The notes beneath the pieces are model-generated. The model was not told the DNA's origin. It saw only the letters and a program-made list of their open reading frames with translations, and searched no databases. DNA of 5,405 bases, taken from contig NZXC01000026.1 in NCBI GenBank assembly GCA_002701785.1, forward strand, positions 102,352 through 107,756, written 5' to 3'. Within the stretch, counting starts at the first letter, position 1. The number at the start of each line of letters is the position of its first letter. Positions 1-5,405 of the stretch are shown here, piece after piece. Source of the stretch: Fidelibacterota bacterium. GTDB lineage: Bacteria > Fidelibacterota > Marinisomatia > Marinisomatales > TCS55. The translations under genes and the position numbers were made by a program.

Positions 1-571
<571 letters not shown>

Positions 572-582
572 ATATTATAATT

Positions 583-945
583 TTAATGATTATTACAAAT
601 TCCTGAGATAGTAATTTCAATATTATCAGCTTCGAATTTGTATTGATTCCAAACTTTTTTTTGTAATTCTTTAGTATGCATATTTATATCAGTAATCTTT
701 CCACATTTGTTACATTTTAAATGATCATGAGCAACTGTATTCCAATCATAGCGAGCAATATTATTATCGTAAAAAATCTTAATAACACCATCATTATTTA
801 GCTTATTTAAGTTTCTATACACAGTGCCCATACTAATATTTGATATTTTTTTCTTAGCTTTATTAAAAATCCAATATGCAGTTGGATGTGAATTAGTTCC
901 TTGAACAATATGTTGAATTAATTCACGTTGTTTACTAAAACGCAT
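583..945 (-). CDS. perR: PerR-like peroxide-responsive repressor (Fur family)
   Basis: A 120-residue Fur-family metal-dependent repressor. The winged-helix recognition motif is ISMGTVYRNLNKL (37-49). All five regulatory-metal ligands of Bacillus subtilis PerR (His37, Asp85, His91, His93, Asp104) have counterparts: H20 in SHPTA, D67 in ARYDW, H73 and H75 in AHDHLKC, and D86 in KITDI. An Asp at the D67 position is typical of PerR rather than Fur, and KatG downstream supports a peroxide-sensing role. The first structural zinc pair is present (C78, C81). The second is unusual: the protein ends GICNNH, so C117 is followed by H120 rather than a second Cys. The N-terminus is also short, starting at MRFSKQR, which aligns with VRITPQR of B. 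subtilis PerR, so the first helix is missing. Reading upstream in frame to a TGA, no ATG, GTG or TTG occurs, so this start is forced. No Shine-Dalgarno sequence precedes it. Assignment to Fur is firm; PerR over Fur or Zur is likely. Confidence 0.88.
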   Translation of the reverse strand: MRFSKQRELIQHIVQGTNSHPTAYWIFNKAKKKISNISMGTVYRNLNKLNNDGVIKIFYDNNIARYDWNTVAHDHLKCNKCGKITDINMHTKELQKKVWNQYKFEADNIEITISGICNNH

Positions 946-965
946 AAGAAATATTAAATATAAAT

Positions 966-984
966 AGTAATAATTCCTATTACT
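966..984. promoter_or_regulatory. Probable PerR/Fur operator (perfect 7+7 inverted repeat)
   Basis: AGTAATA, five bases, then TATTACT: a perfect seven-base inverted repeat in the 117-bp region between the divergent perR-like gene and the small Cys-rich gene. Set against the B. subtilis Per box (TTATAAT-N-ATTATAA) centred on 975, the left half TAATAAT differs at one position and the right half CCTATTA at three. It overlaps the likely perR-katG core promoter, as expected for autoregulation, and could also act on the divergent gene. Short AT-rich palindromes arise by chance in DNA like this; the position next to a Fur-family gene is what makes it credible. Confidence 0.6.
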
Positions 985-997
985 GTTAATTTCTCAA
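968..997 (-). promoter_or_regulatory. Possible promoter of perR-katG
   Basis: On the minus strand TTGAGA (992-997) could serve as -35, with TTATTA (968-973, spacing 18) or the overlapping TATTAC (967-972, spacing 19) as -10. This would give a very short leader before the perR ATG at 945. The inverted repeat at 966-984 would then cover the -10 and part of the spacer, a typical repressor arrangement. AT-rich DNA offers other -10 candidates such as TAATAT (951-956), so the exact hexamers are uncertain. Confidence 0.35.
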
Positions 998-1019
998 TTA
1001 GTTTTTATGTGTGTATATT
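991..1019 (+). promoter_or_regulatory. Possible promoter of the small Cys-rich gene
   Basis: TATATT (1014-1019) is a fair -10, with TTCTCA (991-996) as a weak -35 at spacing 17. Transcription would start near 1026 and give a leader of roughly 37 bases before the ATG at 1063. The inverted repeat at 966-984 ends just upstream of this -35. An alternative -35, TTGCCA (1019-1024), has no well-spaced -10. The call is tentative. Confidence 0.3.
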
Positions 1020-1050
1020 TGCCAGCAATTAATTTAATAACCAACTAAAT

Positions 1051-1055
1051 AAGGA
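1051..1055 (+). promoter_or_regulatory. Ribosome binding site of the small Cys-rich gene
   Basis: AAGGA, seven bases before the ATG at 1063, a good Shine-Dalgarno match. It supports the 64-residue frame as a real gene and fixes its start. Confidence 0.75.
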
Positions 1056-1062
1056 ATAAAAA

Positions 1063-1257
1063 ATGGCTGATTATGTTTGTGAACATTGTGGTATGGGAGT
1101 AACTGGATTAAATTGTGTGAAATGTGGAAAAGAACTTGAACATGTTGATTTAACAAAAGATGATGGCACAACTGTGTCTGTTGCAAAATGTCCTGAAGGA
1201 CATGGTAAAATAAAATCTCCAATGTGCTGTGGACACGATATGAGTTGTAGCGTATAA
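1063..1257 (+). CDS. Small Cys-rich putative metal-binding protein (rubredoxin/desulforedoxin-like motifs)
   Basis: A 64-residue cytoplasmic protein without signal peptide or membrane segment. I do not recognise a named family with certainty. It has eight cysteines. Two CxxC knuckles lie at C6/C9 (CEHCGM) and C18/C21 (CVKCGKEL), like a zinc ribbon or rubredoxin site. The second half has C43 and H47 (CPEGHGKIKSP), then C55-C56 in MCCGHDM and C62. The string C-C-G-x-x-M resembles the end of the desulforedoxin domain found in desulforedoxin and desulfoferrodoxin; C43 or H47 would have to supply the remaining ligands, which is inference. Its reality is supported by a good Shine-Dalgarno site, the ordered Cys/His pattern and its place divergent from perR-like. 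That placement, with the palindrome between, suggests peroxide-linked expression and a redox or metal-handling role. It could instead simply bind structural zinc. Its stop codon is one base from the stop of the opposing glutamate synthase-like gene. Confidence 0.85.
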   Translation: MADYVCEHCGMGVTGLNCVKCGKELEHVDLTKDDGTTVSVAKCPEGHGKIKSPMCCGHDMSCSV

Positions 1258-1258
1258 G

Positions 1259-2863
1259 TTACTTACTATCAGGATATGGAAATAATTCAGATAAAAGACT
1301 AGCTTTTCCATACCCATCCTTGTATACAATATGACTACGGTTAAACTGAGTGTAATTAGTTAAACCTGCTGCGCCCGCTAAAGAATTAAGACCATTACGT
1401 AAAGTAATGACGTAGTTAAATACTCGCCATTGTTTTTCATCAACTACAAGGGCTTTTTGATGACCCGGGTCTGTTGTAGCAACTCCAACTGGGCATGTAT
1501 TAGTATGACATTTCTGAGCCCCAATACATCCAACTGAAATCATCATTCCTCGCGCTATATTAACTAAATCAGCGCCCATACCTAGTGCAATTGCTATTCT
1601 ATCAGGACTAAATAATTTTCCACTGGCAAATACTTTTACTTTATCTCTCACTCCATATTTATGAAGAGCATTATCTAAATAAATTAATCCTGAATGTACA
1701 GGTAAGCCCATAGTATCTGCCATTTCCTGATATGTTGCGCCAGATCCACCTTCACCTCCATCCACGGTAATAGAATCAGGTCCTCGACCAGTATCAGCCA
1801 TAAATTTTATTAGTTCATCAGCTGAAGATGCGCTACCCATTACTATTTTTATTCCAATTGGTTTACCACTCTCTTCTTTCATTTTATCAATAAAATCAAA
1901 TAATGTCGGTACATCATGAAATTGATGATGACGATTTGGAGAATCCACACTTTTCCATGGCTCTACTCCTCTAATTTCTGCTATTTCAGGAGTAATTTTA
2001 GCACCTTCAACATGTCCCCCACGTATTTTTGCGCCCTGCGCAAGCTTTAACTCAAACATAGCAATTTGTGGGTTTGCAGCTTTATCTCGAAAAAATTCCC
2101 AACTAAATTTCCCATTTTTATCTCTCACTCCATTAAGACCCGGACCAATCTGCATAATTACATCTCCACCTCCAACAAGATGATATTTTGCAAGACCACC
2201 TTCACCAGTATGCACCCAAGAACCTGTGGCTTTACCTAGGCCTAAACTCATAGCGCTAATCGCATTACCTCCTAAAGAACCAAAACTCATAGCACTCATA
2301 CCTAAAGGTCCTTTTACATGCCAGGGGTTCTTACAATTTGGACCAATGACAATCGCATCATTTTTCATAAGGGTCCATGGAGAAACATCCACTTCTTCTA
2401 AACGTTCTTTTCTAGAAAACAACCCTTCAGTACCAACATAACGTTTTGTACTAATTTTAGGTGTTAATTCTACTGACATTTCTTCTTTTAATTTCGGAAA
2501 CATTGAGTTTTTTAAATAATAACCAGGTTCTTTGAAATCTCTTTTTGATCCAAAGGCTATTAACGTTTTTAAATATTTTCCCGCTACTACAATATGCTGG
2601 AAATCTACTCTACTAAAAGGCTTACCTTGACTATCTCCATCAAATAAATACTGTCTAAATTCCGGGCCTAACATCTCTAGTATATATCTTATTCTTCCTA
2701 ATAAAGGAAAGTTTCTCAAAACTGAGTGTTGCTTTTGGTTCTTATCTTTAAAATACAAGAAAAGCATAACAAGAGGTGGAATAGTAAATACTATTACAAA
2801 TAATACTAGTAGAATAGTCATAGATATTTCCTGAAACATTGTTGTATCAAATTCAAATTTCAT
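1259..2863 (-). CDS. Membrane-anchored FMN-binding glutamate synthase family protein (GltB-like, stand-alone)
   Basis: A 534-residue protein matching the FMN/3Fe-4S synthase domain of glutamate synthase, of the stand-alone type represented by B. subtilis YerD. Residues about 15-37 form one hydrophobic membrane segment followed by a charged stretch, so the catalytic domain is probably anchored on the cytoplasmic face. FMN-site motifs appear in order: MSFGSLG (192-198), HTGEGG (218-223), MQIGPG (237-242), KLAQGAKIRGGH (273-284), DGGEGGSGA (368-376) and GMGADLVNIARG (428-439). The 3Fe-4S cysteines are C446, C452 and C457 in CIGAQKCHTNTCPVGVAT, with the C-x5-C-x4-C spacing of glutamate synthase. 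It has neither the N-terminal glutaminase domain nor the C-terminal GXGXG domain, and no small subunit is nearby, so glutamine-dependent glutamate synthesis is not shown; the true reaction is unknown. The ATG overlaps the Usp stop by one base (TAATG) without a clear ribosome site, pointing to translational coupling. Confidence 0.92.
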   Translation of the reverse strand: MKFEFDTTMFQEISMTILLVLFVIVFTIPPLVMLFLYFKDKNQKQHSVLRNFPLLGRIRYILEMLGPEFRQYLFDGDSQGKPFSRVDFQHIVVAGKYLKTLIAFGSKRDFKEPGYYLKNSMFPKLKEEMSVELTPKISTKRYVGTEGLFSRKERLEEVDVSPWTLMKNDAIVIGPNCKNPWHVKGPLGMSAMSFGSLGGNAISAMSLGLGKATGSWVHTGEGGLAKYHLVGGGDVIMQIGPGLNGVRDKNGKFSWEFFRDKAANPQIAMFELKLAQGAKIRGGHVEGAKITPEIAEIRGVEPWKSVDSPNRHHQFHDVPTLFDFIDKMKEESGKPIGIKIVMGSASSADELIKFMADTGRGPDSITVDGGEGGSGATYQEMADTMGLPVHSGLIYLDNALHKYGVRDKVKVFASGKLFSPDRIAIALGMGADLVNIARGMMISVGCIGAQKCHTNTCPVGVATTDPGHQKALVVDEKQWRVFNYVITLRNGLNSLAGAAGLTNYTQFNRSHIVYKDGYGKASLLSELFPYPDSK

Positions 2864-3747
2864 TATTTAACAATCAGTATAGGACAATTACAATTCTTCA
2901 TTACTTCTAAAGGTTTACTACCAGCAAAGAATTTTATTAATGGATTTTTTGTAGATGATCCCATTACAATAATATGATTATCACTAGCCTCATTATTAAT
3001 TATGGATGCTGTATTACCGGTAAGAAATTTATGATCAAATGATGTATTAGTACGACGTAATAATTTTTTAAACCATGCTACAGCTTTATTATCTCCTTCC
3101 TCAAAATTATCAGTTTCATTAACTGTTATTGCTTGAATAGATACTCCAAAAGCCTGAGCAATTCGAACACCATATTTAATGGCTTTCTTTGTATTTGGTG
3201 ACTCATTTACTGCAATTAATATTTTATATTTTTTATTTAAGTTAAAATTATTGACTACAAAAATTGAACTATCTATATATTGGATAAGGTCATGAGCCAT
3301 ATTCCTACGTTGACTCCCTCCAATGATTGTAACATCATAAAAGAATTTTTCAACTTCATGTTTTAATTCATCTATCACATTGCCATTTCGTATTATCAAA
3401 TTGACATTATCACAAACAGTTCCTTTCAAGTATACTTCACAACGGTTACTTCCCGTATCAATAAGAGTATTTTTAGGAAATCCTGCTTCAATATCATTTT
3501 TTTCAATAAAATTATTTTCAGCAAGATATCCAAAAGCCCATTCTAAAACATCAACGCCAGGCCGATCAATGTTCCAGTTTTCTATCCGTTCTTGAGCCAT
3601 CACAACATCCTTCACACTGAACTCATTAATTTTTTCTCCAACATCAACTATTGTTGTTGATGCCTTAAATGCACGTGCAACATTCATGCCAACAGTTAAA
3701 GTTGGTTTTGAATACTTCTTACTACTAACTGCAATTAATATTTTCAT
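2863..3747 (-). CDS. Tandem-domain universal stress protein (UspA family)
   Basis: A 294-residue cytoplasmic protein with two Usp domains, each opening with a KILIAV strand (2-7 and 175-180). The second domain (about 174-294) ends in the nucleotide-binding pattern: G263-x2-T266-x9-G276-S277, then CPILIV. This keeps the spacing of the family's G-x2-G-x9-G-S loop but has Thr at the second Gly. The first domain (about 1-167) has IIGGSQRR near 141-148 and lacks the later G-S, so it probably does not bind ATP and may act in dimerisation. I chose the ATG at 3745-3747: it begins the conserved first strand and overlaps the permease stop as ATGA. The open frame extends 42 codons upstream to 3873, but that part only overlaps the permease's coding sequence and reads as no Usp sequence. 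The gene is coupled on both sides, to the SLC13 permease upstream and the glutamate synthase-like gene downstream. A regulatory partnership with the permease is an inference. Confidence 0.88.
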   Translation of the reverse strand: MKILIAVSSKKYSKPTLTVGMNVARAFKASTTIVDVGEKINEFSVKDVVMAQERIENWNIDRPGVDVLEWAFGYLAENNFIEKNDIEAGFPKNTLIDTGSNRCEVYLKGTVCDNVNLIIRNGNVIDELKHEVEKFFYDVTIIGGSQRRNMAHDLIQYIDSSIFVVNNFNLNKKYKILIAVNESPNTKKAIKYGVRIAQAFGVSIQAITVNETDNFEEGDNKAVAWFKKLLRRTNTSFDHKFLTGNTASIINNEASDNHIIVMGSSTKNPLIKFFAGSKPLEVMKNCNCPILIVK

Positions 3748-5159
3748 CTTAACAACGGCCAATAAAAATATGAAACCAATAATAGTAGAACAATAGATAT
3801 AAAAAAGAGTTTCCAACCAGCTTTTAAATAATCTCTGGATTTTATAAGACCTGTAGAATGAATAATCATACAAGTTGGAGATGCAACAATAGTTAAATAA
3901 GCGAATGAAGAGGCAACAGAAGTTGCTATAGCTAGAATCATAGGATTTCCACCCATATCTAATACTATTGGGCCCAATACTGCTACAGTAGCAGCATTAC
4001 TTAATAGATTTGTTAAAATGCTAGTAAGAAAAACAGAAACAAACCATCGAACGATAGTTGCATCTTGAAAAACTACCTCTAGATTTATCAATGCTTTTTC
4101 TGCAACCCATAGTGCAGCACCTGTTTCTTTCATTTGAATACCAAGAGAGATTGCAGCCCCAAACAGTAAAATCACACCCCAATTTGTATTATGACTTATT
4201 TCTTTCCAGTCTATAAGTCCAAATACTAGATAAAGGAATACTCCTGATAAAGCAACAATTCCAAGCCCAATTAATGGACTTAAAAATATCCAACCCAAAA
4301 ATACCATAATGAATAATAATATGGATATTATTTGATTTGCATCCAGTTTTCCAGATTTTGCAACATTTACTTTAAGTTTTCTAATTGCAGAGTCCAGATG
4401 TCTTTGCTTAGGGGTAAATGAAAACCACAAAACCAATGAAGCAAGTGGTATCTCTAATAATAATAGTGGATACGTATATAGCATCCATTTAACATATGAA
4501 ATATTACCGTATCCAAATTCTGACAAATATCCAATCATAATTACATTCCTGCCGCCACCTGATGGTGTACCTATTGATCCCATAGCACATCCATATGCGA
4601 TAGAAAACAATAATAAGCTTGATAAACGAGTTGATTTGTCAAGGGGTAAACCTGCATTTTTAATTAAAGAAAGTGCAACAGGTAGCATCATCGCTGCAAC
4701 TGTATGTTCTCCAATAAAAGAAGAAAGGAATGCTGAAATTGAAATAAAACCAACGACAATTCTCCACGTTTTATTCCCAGTAATATTAATTATTCCAAGT
4801 GCAAGTCGTTTATCTAAGCCCTGACTTACAATTGATACTGCGAGCATTAATGAACCCATTATAAAGAATACTGCATCACTCATAAATGTTGATGCCACTC
4901 CATCTGGAGTATCAACTCCTAATATTACTTGCATTATCAAGATTAGAATTGCTACAGCTGGTAATGGGATGGATTCTGAGATAATTAAAATCAATACGAT
5001 CAAAACTATAATAAGAGTACGGTGACCTTCAGATGACAAACCTTCAGGAGAAGGAAAATAAAATAATGAAATACTTAGAATAAAAGATATTATAAGCCAC
5101 TTTTTACGAGTGACCCAGTATAAGATTTCTGATATTGCCTTATTTGATAAAAAGGCCAT
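3744..5159 (-). CDS. SLC13/DASS-family anion permease with diverged SNT motifs
   Basis: A 471-residue inner-membrane protein with many hydrophobic helices from about residue 20 to 467 and the inverted-repeat layout of the divalent anion:sodium symporter family. Known members import dicarboxylates, citrate or sulfate, usually with sodium. In the first repeat the family's Ser-Asn-Thr motif is replaced by Glu-His-Thr, in FIGEHTVAAMMLP (148-160); the matching site of the second repeat is LLSNAATVAVLGP (385-397), with Ser-Asn-Ala. Between them, GSIGTPSGGGRNVIM (194-208) takes the place of the usual GTPPN loop. These substitutions touch the substrate and sodium sites, so the substrate cannot be predicted. 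The length is normal for the family and the protein is complete. The ATG at 5157-5159 has only a weak ribosome site. The stop overlaps the Usp start as ATGA. It is the first gene of the three-gene operon, possibly cotranscribed with rpiB 54 bp upstream, as I see no convincing terminator between them. Confidence 0.9.
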   Translation of the reverse strand: MAFLSNKAISEILYWVTRKKWLIISFILSISLFYFPSPEGLSSEGHRTLIIVLIVLILIISESIPLPAVAILILIMQVILGVDTPDGVASTFMSDAVFFIMGSLMLAVSIVSQGLDKRLALGIINITGNKTWRIVVGFISISAFLSSFIGEHTVAAMMLPVALSLIKNAGLPLDKSTRLSSLLLFSIAYGCAMGSIGTPSGGGRNVIMIGYLSEFGYGNISYVKWMLYTYPLLLLEIPLASLVLWFSFTPKQRHLDSAIRKLKVNVAKSGKLDANQIISILLFIMVFLGWIFLSPLIGLGIVALSGVFLYLVFGLIDWKEISHNTNWGVILLFGAAISLGIQMKETGAALWVAEKALINLEVVFQDATIVRWFVSVFLTSILTNLLSNAATVAVLGPIVLDMGGNPMILAIATSVASSFAYLTIVASPTCMIIHSTGLIKSRDYLKAGWKLFFISIVLLLLVSYFYWPLLR

Positions 5160-5213
5160 TATCTATATATAATAAAGAAAATTAATAATTTAATTAACAG
5201 ATTATGCCACAAT

Positions 5214-5405
5214 CTATTTATCAAGTTTATCAATTCGTCTTTGGTGTCTATCTCCACCAAATGGCTCTTTTAACCAGGTATCAATAACAGTATGAATCTC
5301 TTCTTCTGTCATAAATCGTGCTCCAAGAGAAAGGATGTTGGCATTATTGTGTTCTCTAGAAAGCTTGATAATTTCCTCAGGTCCATTATAAAAGACTGCA
5401 GCACG
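5214..5405 (-). CDS. rpiB: Ribose-5-phosphate isomerase B, C-terminal part (cut by window edge)
   Basis: The last 63 residues of an RpiB/LacAB-type sugar-phosphate isomerase, which interconverts ribose 5-phosphate and ribulose 5-phosphate in the pentose phosphate pathway. The frame enters at the right edge as RAAVFYN and reads through SREHNNANILSLGAR (16-30 of the visible part), a conserved stretch of the family. It then reads TEEEIHTVIDTWLKEPF, GGDRHQRRIDKLDK and a TAG stop at 5214-5216. The RHQRR arginines correspond to residues reported to contact the substrate phosphate in RpiB structures. The catalytic Cys region and the start lie outside the window. The C-terminal length is normal. The gene lies on the same strand as the permease and 54 bp upstream of it; whether they share a transcript is open. 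Confidence 0.93.
   Translation of the reverse strand, partial: RAAVFYNGPEEIIKLSREHNNANILSLGARFMTEEEIHTVIDTWLKEPFGGDRHQRRIDKLDK

Noticed and set aside
577..593. ATAAT-N7-ATTAT inverted repeat over the perR stop, just upstream of the katG ribosome site, as a second operator.
   Set aside because: Only five-base A/T arms in AT-rich DNA, inside a likely operon and without promoter hexamers; chance is a sufficient explanation.
1034..1222. Minus-strand 62-residue frame opposite the Cys-rich gene.
   Set aside because: It is a shadow frame: the plus strand has a good ribosome site and an ordered CxxC pattern, while this frame shows no family motif.
2226..2441. Plus-strand frame inside the glutamate synthase-like gene.
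   Set aside because: Opposite-strand shadow of a strongly conserved coding region (GSLGG and neighbouring motifs), with no ribosome site or domain.
3380..3595. Plus-strand frame inside the Usp gene.
   Set aside because: Shadow frame without motif or ribosome site; the minus strand is explained by the Usp protein.
3740..3750. Programmed frameshift fusing the permease to Usp.
   Set aside because: No slippery heptamer precedes the permease stop; an ATGA start-stop overlap explains the junction.
3748..3873. Upstream 42-codon extension of the Usp frame, which would start at 3873.
   Set aside because: It lies wholly inside the permease coding region, has no Usp similarity, and the ATG at 3747 begins the conserved first strand with an ATGA overlap.
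4636..4824. Plus-strand frame inside the permease gene.
   Set aside because: Shadow frame; the minus strand encodes the conserved GEHT region of the permease.
5160..5213. Terminator for rpiB or promoter for the permease in the 54-bp gap.
   Set aside because: The minus strand has AGATT-N7-AATCT and an A/T-only TTAAT-N6-ATTAA repeat, but neither makes a stable hairpin followed by a T run. The best promoter pair (TTGTGG 5207-5212, ATTATT 5184-5189) is weak. Neither can be called.

Overview
The window is AT-rich bacterial DNA with tightly packed genes, several translationally coupled overlaps, standard-code stops (TAA, TGA, TAG all used) and clear Shine-Dalgarno sequences before two genes. The gene set (KatG, a PerR-type Fur protein, an SLC13 permease, a universal stress protein, a stand-alone glutamate synthase-like protein, RpiB) suggests a free-living bacterium exposed to oxygen. 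The sequence alone does not fix the taxon; several AT-rich marine or symbiotic lineages would fit.

Left block (1-1257), peroxide response. The minus strand carries perR-like (583-945) followed after 22 bp by the start of katG (1-560, cut by the window edge), so both are probably one transcript. Divergently, on the plus strand, lies a 64-residue protein with eight cysteines (1063-1257). The 117-bp region between them holds a perfect 7+7 inverted repeat (966-984) resembling a Per box, placed to overlap the likely perR-katG promoter and to lie just upstream of the small gene's likely promoter. The simplest reading is a PerR-controlled divergent unit in which the small Cys-rich protein is a peroxide-response partner of KatG.

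Centre and right block (1259-5159), a minus-strand operon. In order of transcription it encodes an SLC13/DASS-family permease (3744-5159), a tandem-domain universal stress protein (true start at 3747, ATGA overlap with the permease) and a membrane-anchored FMN/3Fe-4S protein of the stand-alone glutamate synthase family (1259-2863, TAATG overlap). This operon converges on the small Cys-rich gene with only one base between the two stop codons. The last 63 residues of RpiB (5214-5405) lie 54 bp upstream of the permease on the same strand.

The points most worth a second look are the small Cys-rich protein beside perR, the doubly shortened PerR with a Cys-x-x-His end, the palindromic operator, the permease with replaced SNT motifs, and the coupled permease-Usp-glutamate-synthase-like operon, whose joint function is unknown.
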